DNA of 46,108 nucleotides from Bacillota bacterium (GTDB lineage Bacteria > Bacillota > Clostridia > Oscillospirales > SIG627). The position numbers and the translations under genes were made by a program. The notes beneath the pieces were generated by a model that was not told where the DNA came from, ran no database searches, and saw only the letters and a program-made list of their open reading frames with translations. Positions 25,514 to 34,031 of this stretch are shown here, one piece after another (the stretch's first letter is position 1; each line of letters begins with the position of its first letter). The DNA lies in assembly GCA_029006345.1 (NCBI GenBank), contig JAQXGK010000042.1, positions 1-46,108 of the forward strand, read 5' to 3'.

Positions 25514-25522
25514 TGCTATACT
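25514..25522 (+). promoter_or_regulatory. Extended -10 promoter of the XRE regulator
   Basis: TGCTATACT is an extended -10 element. The -35 region (ACACCC) is poor, as for a promoter needing an activator or easily repressed. Confidence 0.55.
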
Positions 25523-25523
25523 A

Positions 25524-25551
25524 TCTGTAAACAGACTCTCTACTGACAGTA
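25524..25551. promoter_or_regulatory. Two small palindromes just after the XRE promoter
   Basis: TCTGTAAACAGA (25524-25535, five-base arms) and TACTGACAGTA (25541-25551, perfect around one base) lie 16-17 bp apart centre to centre. They sit immediately downstream of the -10, where an autorepressor would block initiation. The link to the XRE protein is inferred. Confidence 0.45.
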
Positions 25552-25595
25552 GACAGAGAAAAAGTGCAATGTTTGCAACGGTTTTTAAGGGTAAT

Positions 25596-26267
25596 ATGGA
25601 AATAAAGGAAAATGTTTCAAAAAACATAACGCTGCTGAGACAGGCCAACGGTATGACGCAGGCGGAGCTCGCCGAGCGGCTCAACTACTCCGACAAAGCG
25701 ATATCCAAATGGGAACGGTGCGAATCAATGCCGGACATTGCTGTGTTAAAGCAAATAGCGGATCTGTTCTGTGTTACGGTGGATTATCTCATTACCGAAC
25801 ACACGGCCGACCAAGCCAAAGAGCAAGCCGAGGGATATCCGAAGTACGAGCTCAATAAGCTGGTGATAGCCTTACTATCCGCAATGCTGGTATGGTTTGT
25901 CGCGTCGGCGCTGTTTATAGGCATAGGCCTCATCAGAGACGACTTTTCGGGGCTGTGGCGAATATTCATAAGCGCGATACCGGTAACCATGATAGTTTTT
26001 CTCGTGTTTAACTCCATTTGGGGCAACCGAAAGCTGAATTATGTCATTATTTCAATTTTAGCCTGGTCGTTTTTGCTGACGCTCTATTTTTTGTTCTTCT
26101 TCCCCTATTCGTGGCAAATAATGATCCTCGGCATTCCGGGTCAGATACTGATAATCCTGTGGTCCCGCCTAAGAACCACTAAAAGAAAGATTAATACAAA
26201 TGCATCTCACGGAAAATCGGCAGGCGACAATATTCCTAAGCAAGATGAGAAAGGTGCGGGCGAATAA
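25596..26267 (+). CDS. XRE-family transcription regulator with membrane C-terminus
   Basis: A 223-residue protein. Residues about 1-65 form a Cro/CI-type helix-turn-helix (MTQAELAERLNYSDKAISKWER, then VLKQIADLFCVTVDYL). After a polar linker come four hydrophobic segments ending in a basic, Ser/Asn-rich tail. HTH proteins fused to membrane helices are common in Clostridia; sensing an envelope or membrane cue is inferred. I use the ATG at 25596 (MEIKEN), with AAGGG four bases upstream; the track start is nine codons earlier without support. It is divergent from the SGNH hydrolase, which may be a target. Confidence 0.85.
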   Translation: MEIKENVSKNITLLRQANGMTQAELAERLNYSDKAISKWERCESMPDIAVLKQIADLFCVTVDYLITEHTADQAKEQAEGYPKYELNKLVIALLSAMLVWFVASALFIGIGLIRDDFSGLWRIFISAIPVTMIVFLVFNSIWGNRKLNYVIISILAWSFLLTLYFLFFFPYSWQIMILGIPGQILIILWSRLRTTKRKINTNASHGKSAGDNIPKQDEKGAGE

Positions 26268-26311
26268 GCTGCGGCCGCCGAAAAGAGCGGTTATCAATCA
26301 GAAATAATATC

Positions 26312-26346
26312 AAAAGCCGACAGAATCTGAGATTCTGTCGGCTTTT
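26312..26346. terminator. Bidirectional terminator between the XRE gene and htpG
   Basis: AAAAGCCGACAGAATC and its exact complement flank a 3-base loop, with T6 on the plus side and T4 on the minus side. It serves the convergent XRE and htpG genes. Confidence 0.93.
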
Positions 26347-26429
26347 TTCACTCGGCGGACCGGACTCCGCCGGACTCGCCGCCGCGGCGGATTATTGCAG
26401 CGAAACGGCTGATATCCTCAGTCCAAAAG

Positions 26430-28334
26430 TCAAAGCTTTTCAAGCACCCGGAAGCTGGAATCGACAAATTGCGAAAGCTCGTCGGCTGTCAGAGTTCTCT
26501 GTGCAAGCACAGCTATCGCATAAATCTGATGGGCGATATCCTGCGCTTTACCGTGTGAGGCCTCGTCTGATGCAAGAGCTTCCAGCTTTTTGATAAGCGG
26601 GCAATTCAGGTTTACGACCAGCTTTTCCTCGCCCGGCATAGGCGGAATACTGTTGGAGCGCTGATACATCTTCATCATATCGGCAAAACGGCGCTGTTCT
26701 TCGGAAAGCGTGATGATAGCGGGGGTCTTTTCGCTGTTGAGACGCTCAAAGACAATCTCGGTGCCCTGCTTTGCCGACTCCTCAAACAGCTTCTTGAGAA
26801 CTTCGTTTTCTATCTTCTCGGCATCGTCCTGCTTGAGAACCGAGCTGTCGCAGTCGATGCGGACAAAGCTTATGTCGTTTTCCGTAGTTTCATAGAAGCT
26901 GATAAACTGCGAATCGATAAGCGCGTCGAGATTGAGCACCTTATAACCGGCTTCCCGGAACAGCTTGATATAGTTTACCTGCTGAAGCTGACTGGTAGCA
27001 TAGTAAATCTTCTTCTTTTCGGCGGCGCCGTCCTTCTTATCCCCCGAGTTTTCTGCCTGCGGCTTTGTTTCGGCCGCGGGAAGCGAAGCAATGTACTCGT
27101 CCTTGGTAACAAATTCGTCATCGGTGGTCTTAAAAATCACGGAATTCTTTACGCGCTCAAAGAACTTTGAATCTCTTATCGAGCCGTATTCCACAAACGG
27201 CTTGATATCGTCCCACATCTTCTGATAGTTTTCCCTGTCGTTTTGGAAAAGGGAGTTAATCTTATCCGCAATCTTCTTTGTAATATGCGCCGAAATCTTG
27301 CTGACATAGCCGCTGTTCTGCAGGTAGCTACGTGAGACATTAAGAGGAAGCTCGGGGCAATCAAGCACGCCCTTCAGAAGCATAAGATAATCGGGAATGA
27401 CCTCCTTGATATTATCCGCGACAAACACCTGATTGTAATAAAGCTTGACCTGACCCTCGAGGTTGGAATACTCGTGGCTCATGCTCGGAAAATAGAGAAT
27501 ACCCTTGAAATTCAAAGGATAATCCGCATTTATGTGAATATAAAACAGCGGGTCTCTGTAGTCATTGAACACCTTTTTGTAGAAGGCCTTATACTCCTCG
27601 TCGGTACACTCGGAGGGCTGCCTGAGCCAAAGCGGATGGATATCGTTTATCGGTTCCTTTGCCTTTTCCTTGCCGTCAGCATCCTTTTCGGGCTCTTCGC
27701 CCACAACATCAAGGTATATCTCCACCGGCATAAATGCACAGTATTTGTCAAGCACGGCGCGCACTCTCGTCTTATCCAAAAACTCCTTTTCGGCATCTGT
27801 AATGTGAAGAATTATCTCGGTGCCGCGGTCGGTCTTATCGCCCTCGCCCATCTCATACTCGCCCGTTTCCGTGCAGCTCCAGTAAGCGGCACGGCTTGCC
27901 GGCGCATATGAAAGCGAACGTATTTCAACGATATCTGCGACCATGAACGCCGAATAGAAGCCGAGGCCGAAATGACCTATGATACCGTCGTTTGACTGAC
28001 CCTCTCCCTCATACTTTTCGATGAAATCCAATGCGCCGGACAGCGCTATCTGATTGATGTACTTCTTGATTTCCTCCTCGGTCATGCCGATACCGTTGTC
28101 GCGGACAGTCAGTGTTCCGAGGTCGGTGTCGATAACGACGTGGATATCAAAGCTGTCGGAGCACTTGACCTCGCCGAGGGACGCCAGGCGCTTGAGCTTA
28201 GTAACTGCGTCGCAGGCGTTCGAAACCAGCTCGCGCAGGAATATTTCCTTATCTGAATAAAGCCATCTCTTGATTACGGGGAATATATGCTCCGTCTGAA
28301 CGGAAATTCCGCCTTTTTCAAAATCCTTTGCCAT
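26430..28334 (-). CDS. htpG: Molecular chaperone HtpG (Hsp90)
   Basis: A 634-residue ATP-dependent dimeric chaperone. The N-terminal GHKL ATP site shows ELVSNACDA, DNGIGMT and GHFGLGFYSAFMVAD. The middle domain carries PLNVSRSYLQ, with the catalytic Arg. The C-terminal dimerisation part ends near residue 630. The ATG at 28334 has AGGAGTG upstream; the track adds a GTG three codons earlier. No CIRCE operator was seen before it. It is monocistronic, between the ftsZ terminator and the shared one at 26312. Confidence 0.96.
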   Translation of the reverse strand: MAKDFEKGGISVQTEHIFPVIKRWLYSDKEIFLRELVSNACDAVTKLKRLASLGEVKCSDSFDIHVVIDTDLGTLTVRDNGIGMTEEEIKKYINQIALSGALDFIEKYEGEGQSNDGIIGHFGLGFYSAFMVADIVEIRSLSYAPASRAAYWSCTETGEYEMGEGDKTDRGTEIILHITDAEKEFLDKTRVRAVLDKYCAFMPVEIYLDVVGEEPEKDADGKEKAKEPINDIHPLWLRQPSECTDEEYKAFYKKVFNDYRDPLFYIHINADYPLNFKGILYFPSMSHEYSNLEGQVKLYYNQVFVADNIKEVIPDYLMLLKGVLDCPELPLNVSRSYLQNSGYVSKISAHITKKIADKINSLFQNDRENYQKMWDDIKPFVEYGSIRDSKFFERVKNSVIFKTTDDEFVTKDEYIASLPAAETKPQAENSGDKKDGAAEKKKIYYATSQLQQVNYIKLFREAGYKVLNLDALIDSQFISFYETTENDISFVRIDCDSSVLKQDDAEKIENEVLKKLFEESAKQGTEIVFERLNSEKTPAIITLSEEQRRFADMMKMYQRSNSIPPMPGEEKLVVNLNCPLIKKLEALASDEASHGKAQDIAHQIYAIAVLAQRTLTADELSQFVDSSFRVLEKL

Positions 28335-28410
28335 ATATAACACTCCTAACGAAAATTATCGTAAACTACAGTTTAACATTTATGTAATGCTTTGTCAAGA
28401 AAGTTACGCA

Positions 28411-28442
28411 AAAAAAAGCAAAACCCGCCGCAACGCGGCGGG
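28411..28442 (-). terminator. Terminator of ftsZ and the dcw run
   Basis: On the minus strand GCCCGCCGC-type arms (8 bp, loop of 3) are followed by TTTTGC and eight T residues, about 20 bases after the ftsZ stop. It marks the end of the dcw cluster. Confidence 0.9.
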
Positions 28443-28464
28443 CTTAAACAAACACTTATGTAAA

Positions 28465-29562
28465 TTACTTATTGAAGTAATTGTCCTTTGAGCGGTTGAG
28501 AATCTGAATGAGGTCATCAATGGAATCCTCATCGTCCGAAGGCTCGCTCTTCTTCTCTGCGGGCTTTGCCGCAGCTGCCTCTGCTGCCGTCTTCTTTACG
28601 GAAGGTTCATTATCCGAGTCAAATCCGGTAGCGATAACGGTAATCTTCATCTCGTCCTCGAGGTTATTATCGAAGGTAGCACCCCAGATAATAGTCGCAT
28701 CGGGATGGCTCTCGCTCGAAATCATGCTCGAAGCAGTATCGACCTCTTCAAATCCGATATCGGGTGAAGCAGTGATATTGATGATGATTCCGCGAGCGCC
28801 GGAAATGCTGGTCTCGAGCAGGGGGCTCGAAATAGCCATCTTAGCGGCAAACTCCGCCTTATCCTTGCCCTTGCCGAAGCCGACGCCCATGTGAGCGAGG
28901 CCGGAATTGGACATAATAGCCGTAACGTCCGCAAAGTCAAGGTTGATAAGACCGGGAACGTTGATAAGATCGGAAATACTCTGAACTCCGCGGCTGAGTA
29001 CGCCGTCGGCAACCTCAAACGCATTGAGAAGCGTAATTCTTGTTTCGGAAACCATCTTGAGACGCTCATTGGGGATGACCACAAGGCTGTCTACAAACTC
29101 GCTGAGATTAGCAATACCCATCTCGGCCTGTTCCATACGCTTTCTGCCCTCGAAGGCGAAAGGCTTGGTAACAATACCGACGGTAAGTATGCCCATATCC
29201 TTAGCGACCTTAGCAATAACGGGGCTGGCACCGGTACCTGTACCGCCGCCCATGCCGCTTGTAATGAACACCATATCGGCGCCCTTGAGCGCTTCGGTAA
29301 TTTCATCTATGGATTCTTCGGCAGCTCTCTTGCCGACATCGGGATTTGCACCCGCTCCGTGACCCTTGGTGATTTTCTCACCGATCGGTATCTTAAGGTC
29401 TGCCTTGGAGTTTATAAGTGCCTGTCGGTCGGTATTGATAGCTACGAACTCGACACCTCTTGTGTTTGACGCAATCATTCTGTTCACGGTGTTGTTTCCG
29501 CCACCGCCGACACCAACGACCTTTATCACCACGCCGGCATCATAATTTTCCATATCAGCCAT
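28465..29562 (-). CDS. ftsZ: Cell division protein FtsZ
   Basis: The tubulin-like GTPase that forms the Z ring. The signature GGGTGTG is at 105-111, with VGGGGNN near the start and NTDRQAL. After the C-terminal domain comes a linker rich in Ala, Lys and Glu, then a final [13 protein letters not shown], which resembles the conserved peptide that binds FtsA/SepF. Strong AGGAGG before the ATG. It has its own promoter in the 203-base AT-rich gap after ftsQ, so it can be expressed apart from the rest of the cluster. Confidence 0.97.
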   Translation of the reverse strand: MADMENYDAGVVIKVVGVGGGGNNTVNRMIASNTRGVEFVAINTDRQALINSKADLKIPIGEKITKGHGAGANPDVGKRAAEESIDEITEALKGADMVFITSGMGGGTGTGASPVIAKVAKDMGILTVGIVTKPFAFEGRKRMEQAEMGIANLSEFVDSLVVIPNERLKMVSETRITLLNAFEVADGVLSRGVQSISDLINVPGLINLDFADVTAIMSNSGLAHMGVGFGKGKDKAEFAAKMAISSPLLETSISGARGIIINITASPDIGFEEVDTASSMISSESHPDATIIWGATFDNNLEDEMKITVIATGFDSDNEPSVKKTAAEAAAAKPAEKKSEPSDDEDSIDDLIQILNRSKDNYFNK

Positions 29563-29653
29563 TCTAATAATCCTCCTAATATATTCGATGTCTTTTACCC
29601 TTGAAATATTGAGTAAAAAATCACACTTACAACTTTATATACTAATATATAAT

Positions 29654-29682
29654 ATTCTAATATTAATTTCTGCATTTTGCAA
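29654..29682 (-). promoter_or_regulatory. Promoter of ftsZ
   Basis: TTGCAA, 17 bases, TAGAAT on the minus strand, about 90 bases before ftsZ. The surrounding 29563-29765 gap is AT-rich and holds no gene. Confidence 0.65.
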
Positions 29683-29703
29683 GGTTTTTTTGAAAAAAAC
29701 TTG
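29680..29703. repeat. Palindrome of T7-G-A7 with CAAG/CTTG ends at the ftsZ -35
   Basis: CAAGG, seven T, G, seven A, CTTG forms a nearly perfect 24-bp palindrome touching the -35. It could be an operator, a bent AT element, or a terminator remnant for ftsQ. Function unknown. Confidence 0.5.
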
Positions 29704-29765
29704 ACCTAATTCTGCCAAATTCGACTTAAAATCCAAAAAAAACGCTCATATTTCAAACTTTTTTG

Positions 29766-30554
29766 CTAAATTCCGGTATTCAACTTAACATACGCCGCCT
29801 TGAGGTCAGAGACATCTATCTCGCCCTTATCGGTATCGTACAGCTGTTCGGTTACCTTCAGAAACAGCGCAATTTTGAATGACAGGTCTTCGGAATTTCC
29901 GAGCTGTACATTAAAGCGGTTATCGTACACCAGAGCGATATGAAACTTATCCGTCAAATCTATGCTCGAAACCTTGTCGGTAATCTGCTTATCGGCAACT
30001 GCACGGTAGACCTCGCGAGTCATATCGAGTGTATTTTCATCCGCATATGCAAGCTCGCTCCCGACGATACAGCTTTTTACATTACTGTTGACAAGGCATA
30101 TTCTCGACGTATCTCCGAAGGCGCTGGGCGACTCAATGCGCGAGAGCACCTTAAGCTCCGGCGACAGTGCGAACATCTCGCCCGCCACGCAAATATACAT
30201 CGGGCCCCGCTCCTCGTCGACGGTAATGTCAACGGAATCCGGCAGGCTTCGCGTTACGTCGGCCTCGACCAGAAACGGAAATTTTTCTTTCAGCAACGCG
30301 CTGACGGCTTCCGGATGAACGCTCAGCATATTCATTCCGATGCTGATGCCCGAACCCTCCGCTATCTCCTCCTTTGAATAAACAACGGTGTCGCTGACAT
30401 TTATTTCATTTACTATAAAGAACTTTTTGATTACCACTGCCGTCAAAACCGCGCCGACCATCAAAAGAAGCGCAAGGTAGAAAATGCGTCTCTTGATACG
30501 CTTTGCACGGACTCGCTTCTGAACGGCAAGCATACTCAGCTCGTTTGTTTCCAC
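29766..30554 (-). CDS. ftsQ: Cell division protein FtsQ/DivIB
   Basis: A bitopic divisome protein of 262 residues. A basic cytoplasmic tail (about 1-27) is followed by one membrane helix (about 28-44) and an extracellular POTRA domain (VNEINVSDTVVYSKEEI and on), then a beta domain. I take the GTG at 30554: AAAGGAG lies five bases upstream, whereas the TTG start in the track contains that site within its own codons. It follows murG by 23 bases. Sequence conservation in this family is low, so the call rests on domain layout and dcw position. Confidence 0.88.
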   Translation of the reverse strand: METNELSMLAVQKRVRAKRIKRRIFYLALLLMVGAVLTAVVIKKFFIVNEINVSDTVVYSKEEIAEGSGISIGMNMLSVHPEAVSALLKEKFPFLVEADVTRSLPDSVDITVDEERGPMYICVAGEMFALSPELKVLSRIESPSAFGDTSRICLVNSNVKSCIVGSELAYADENTLDMTREVYRAVADKQITDKVSSIDLTDKFHIALVYDNRFNVQLGNSEDLSFKIALFLKVTEQLYDTDKGEIDVSDLKAAYVKLNTGI

Positions 30555-30577
30555 TGCGGCTCCTTTCTTATTTGAAT

Positions 30578-31708
30578 TCAACGGTTATTGAGCAGCTTTT
30601 CGATTTCACCGTATATCACGCTGTCGGCATTTCCGAGGGCAAGCTTCTTAGCCTCAGCCGCCATTTTTTCGCGGCGGCACGAATCCTCGATAAGCTCGCG
30701 CACTGTTGCTATCAGCCGCTCGGGGGTCAAATCCTTCTCCTCGATAAGCTCTGCCGCACCTGCTTTTTTGTAAACCAGAGCGTTTTTGTACTGGTGATTG
30801 TTGGCGACATTCGGACTGGGTATAAATATCGCCGCCTTGCCGATAACCGCAAGCTCGCTCAGCGTCATTGCGCCGGCACGGCAAATTACGAGATCGGCGG
30901 CACTTTCGCGCAGGCTCATATCGTAAATATACTCAAAAAGCTTGATATTATCACATTTATCCAAGCCGTCGCGCTCGCTCTTTTCCTCATACTTCGGCCA
31001 CTCGCGGGAGCCGAAGGCATGGTGATGAATGACATTATTTTCAGAGGAATAATCCTTAATGACGGCGTAGACCGCCTTATTGAGCTCGCGCGCTCCCAGT
31101 GAGCCGCCGAAGGAAAGGATGTACGGACGGTCGATGCCGAGCTCCTGACGCGATTTTTCGTAATCGAGAGTATTGAGCGCAGGGTCCAGCGGATTGCCGG
31201 ACAGCACTAATTTTTCATCGGGGCAGTCAAAGTACCTGCGGCTGTCCTCGAAGGATATCATTACCCTGTCGACATAACGGGAAAGCTTCTTTGTAGTTAC
31301 GCCCGGCACCGCGTTCTGCTCATGAATCAGCGTCGGTATTTTGAGAGACGCCGCCGCTTTAAGCACCGGCCACGACACATAGCCGCCGGTTCCGATGACG
31401 ATATCGGGCTTATACTCGCGCACTATCCTCTTTGCCTTATGCACCGACTCCACCGCAAGGTATGCGGCGCGTACATTTTTTCTGATGTTTTCCGCCGAAA
31501 GCTTGCGCTGAAAGCCCATTACTTCAATGTGATAAAGCGGGAAGCCCGCCTTAGGCACCAGCTTATTCTCCATTCCGCCCGGGGTGCCGACAAAGGCTAT
31601 CTCGCTGTCGGGACGCATCTCTTTTATTTTCTTAGCTATAGACAGCGCCGGATTTATATGGCCGCCGGTGCCGCCTCCGCTGAGTAATACCCTAATAATA
31701 CTGACCAT
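30578..31708 (-). CDS. murG: UDP-GlcNAc:undecaprenyl-PP-MurNAc-pentapeptide GlcNAc transferase
   Basis: A peripheral membrane glycosyltransferase (GT28) that turns lipid I into lipid II. The N-terminal GGGTGGHINPAL loop and C-terminal SFGGSLGARELN and CRAGAMTLSELA motifs are all present. The length of 376 is normal. The ATG is only about two bases from the AAGGG upstream, an unusually tight spacing, but no better start is visible. Located between ftsW and ftsQ. Confidence 0.96.
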   Translation of the reverse strand: MVSIIRVLLSGGGTGGHINPALSIAKKIKEMRPDSEIAFVGTPGGMENKLVPKAGFPLYHIEVMGFQRKLSAENIRKNVRAAYLAVESVHKAKRIVREYKPDIVIGTGGYVSWPVLKAAASLKIPTLIHEQNAVPGVTTKKLSRYVDRVMISFEDSRRYFDCPDEKLVLSGNPLDPALNTLDYEKSRQELGIDRPYILSFGGSLGARELNKAVYAVIKDYSSENNVIHHHAFGSREWPKYEEKSERDGLDKCDNIKLFEYIYDMSLRESAADLVICRAGAMTLSELAVIGKAAIFIPSPNVANNHQYKNALVYKKAGAAELIEEKDLTPERLIATVRELIEDSCRREKMAAEAKKLALGNADSVIYGEIEKLLNNR

Positions 31709-31772
31709 TCCCTTCGATTAATAAAAAGCGCACAATTATTCTACAGACATATCTGAAGCATGTCAACCGACG

Positions 31773-32978
31773 CTACGATTTCTCTATGTAGGAATATCTG
31801 GAAATATTAAGTACAATTCCCATCTCCGCCATGAAAATCATAAGCGAGGTGCCTCCGTAACTGAAAAACGGAAGCGAAATACCGGTACTGGGTATCGAAT
31901 TAGTAACGACCGCGATATTCAACAGCACCTGAACGGCGACCTGCGAAATAAGGCCGATAACGACAAGGGACGCAAAGCGCGACGGGGCGTTGCGGGCAAT
32001 ATAAAATCCTCGCCAGATAAGTATCATAAACAGCGCAAGCACGGCTACGGCGAAGATAAATCCCATTTCCTCCGCAAGTATCGCGAAAATGTAATCGTTT
32101 TGCGGCTCCGGCAGATAAAGGTGCTTCTGTCTGCTCTGTCCCAGGCCGACTCCCCAAAAGCCGCCCGAGCCGATGGCGTACAGCGACTGCAGCGGCTGCC
32201 AACCCTTGCCGCTGGGGTCAAGGTCGGGATGAAGCCAAATATTTATTCGCGAGCGACCGTGACTGGTGAAGAATATCAGCACGGCCAGCGCCGCAACTCC
32301 CAATGCCGACACTACGGCAAGGTGCTTGGGACGGCTTCCGCCGGCGTACATCATTATCGCCGTCAAAGCCAGCATGATTATCATTCCCGAAAGGTGCGGC
32401 TGCAAATAAAGGAAGGCGCAAATAATACCCGTCCACAAGCCGTAATAGATAATGCCGTACTTGACGGTATGCATTCGGCTCTGATTTCGCACGGCATAAT
32501 CGGCAAACATTATGACGATGGCCGCCTTTACCAATTCGCTGGGCTGCAGGCTGATGAAACCGAGGTCGAGCCAGCGCTTGGCACCGCCGGACGCGTGACC
32601 GATAAACGGAACAAGCGCGAGCAGCAGCAGCGAAACCGCGAAAAACGGCTTAACCCAGCGTTTAATAAGCAAATAATCGACGCGGCTGACAAGAAACATA
32701 ATCGCGATAGAAGCCGCCGCCCACACTATCTGCCGCTTGGAAAAGTAATAGCTGTCATTATAGTACTCCTTAGCGTAAGCATAGCTCGCCGAGAAGACCA
32801 TGGTAGTGCCTATGCAGAGCAATACTATGACAATAAGCAGAAAAGGGCGGTCAACGCCGCTCTTCAAGCGGACAATCTGCCCTGTCGAAACCGCCGGCTG
32901 ATCGTCAGCGACAAGTTTTTTGCGCCTCGGAGACAGCTCGGCCGAGCTTATGTCTTTTTTCTCATTCTTGTTCTTCAA
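31773..32978 (-). CDS. ftsW: SEDS-family glycan polymerase FtsW (SpoVE-like)
   Basis: A 401-residue polytopic protein with about ten membrane helices from residue 45 on. It shows QPHLSGMIIM, GVGLGQSRQKHLYLPEPQNDYIFA and the C-terminal STGISLPFFSYGGTS, all SEDS hallmarks. With the class B PBP of this cluster it would polymerise lipid II at the septum or spore cortex. It begins at a TTG seven bases after GAGGT. A basic cytoplasmic tail of about 40 residues precedes the first helix. FtsW and SpoVE cannot be told apart by sequence here. Confidence 0.93.
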   Translation of the reverse strand: MKNKNEKKDISSAELSPRRKKLVADDQPAVSTGQIVRLKSGVDRPFLLIVIVLLCIGTTMVFSASYAYAKEYYNDSYYFSKRQIVWAAASIAIMFLVSRVDYLLIKRWVKPFFAVSLLLLALVPFIGHASGGAKRWLDLGFISLQPSELVKAAIVIMFADYAVRNQSRMHTVKYGIIYYGLWTGIICAFLYLQPHLSGMIIMLALTAIMMYAGGSRPKHLAVVSALGVAALAVLIFFTSHGRSRINIWLHPDLDPSGKGWQPLQSLYAIGSGGFWGVGLGQSRQKHLYLPEPQNDYIFAILAEEMGFIFAVAVLALFMILIWRGFYIARNAPSRFASLVVIGLISQVAVQVLLNIAVVTNSIPSTGISLPFFSYGGTSLMIFMAEMGIVLNISRYSYIEKS

Positions 32979-33002
32979 AAGCTCTACCTCAACTAAGTAA
33001 TA

Positions 33003-34001
33003 TTACAGACAAAGAGAAACATACGCAAGTATGCAGAAAAACGCGGTAAAAACAGTAAAGGTTATTACTACCCTGTTCTCAGACCATCCGCATTTTTCAA
33101 AATGATGATGTATCGGCGCCATTTTGAACAGGCGCTTGCCGCCGGTCAGCTTGAAAACAGCTACCTGAAGCATTACGCTGACCGACTCGATTATATACAC
33201 AAGTCCTGCGACTGCCGCCAGCAGAGGATTGTCGAGCCAATAGGCGATGCCTACCACCGCCGCGCCCAAAAACAGGCTGCCGGTGTCGCCCATAAACACC
33301 TTCGCGGGGTGCAGATTGAACACGAGGAAGCCGGCAAGGCCGCCGAGTAGGCCTCCGATGACAACAAGCCGGGTAGCGGTATATGCGCCGCCGAGCTTGA
33401 TAGTGACAAGCGCAAAGAAGATCATTACGACAAGCGTAACGCTTCCGCAGAGCCCGTCTATACCGTCATTCAGATTTACGCTGTTGACGATAAAGACGAT
33501 AAAGACCATGGAGAACAGCCAGTAAAATATGCCAAGTTCTATCGGCTCGCTGACAAACGGCAGTCTTATCGCCGTGGAAAGCGTGGGATTATTGAGCTTG
33601 AGCGCAAACAAAAAGGCCGCCGCCACAGCAAACTGCAAAACAAATTTCTGCAAAACCGTCAAGCCGAGATTGCGTTTCTTTACAAGCTTGACATAGTCGT
33701 CGATAAAGCCTATCGCCGCATAAAGCAACATCATTATAAGTATAATTACAAGCGATACGTCACGGTTGGTAAGCGCCGCCCAAATGCCGAAGACTAAGAG
33801 GGAAGCAATCAGTCCGCCGATGAAGAAGAGTCCGCCCATGGTCGGCGTGCCCTCCTTGCACTTATGCCAGGCGGGGCCTATCTCAAGAATAGTCTGGCCG
33901 AGCTTCTTTTTCCGCAGTACGGGGATAAAAAGCTTGGACAGAATGCAGGTGACCGCAAACGAAAGCACAGCCGCGCAAACAAAGAAAAGATAATCGCTCA
34001 T
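33003..34001 (-). CDS. mraY: Phospho-N-acetylmuramoyl-pentapeptide transferase
   Basis: An integral membrane enzyme that loads UDP-MurNAc-pentapeptide onto undecaprenyl phosphate to make lipid I. Catalytic Asp residues lie in GFIDDYVK and NLNDGIDG. The MAPIHHHFEKCGW block is the family signature. The length of 332 is typical. AGGACGG before the ATG. It lies between murF and ftsW; murD, usually next, is missing. Confidence 0.96.
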   Translation of the reverse strand: MSDYLFFVCAAVLSFAVTCILSKLFIPVLRKKKLGQTILEIGPAWHKCKEGTPTMGGLFFIGGLIASLLVFGIWAALTNRDVSLVIILIMMLLYAAIGFIDDYVKLVKKRNLGLTVLQKFVLQFAVAAAFLFALKLNNPTLSTAIRLPFVSEPIELGIFYWLFSMVFIVFIVNSVNLNDGIDGLCGSVTLVVMIFFALVTIKLGGAYTATRLVVIGGLLGGLAGFLVFNLHPAKVFMGDTGSLFLGAAVVGIAYWLDNPLLAAVAGLVYIIESVSVMLQVAVFKLTGGKRLFKMAPIHHHFEKCGWSENRVVITFTVFTAFFCILAYVSLCL

Positions 34002-34031
34002 GATGTTGACCGTCCTATATATTGAGTAAAA

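Noticed and set aside
25397-25684. N-terminal extension of the SGNH hydrolase in the ORF track
   Set aside because: The 96 added residues read through the divergent promoter region and have no ribosome site. The conserved GDS block begins right after the chosen start.
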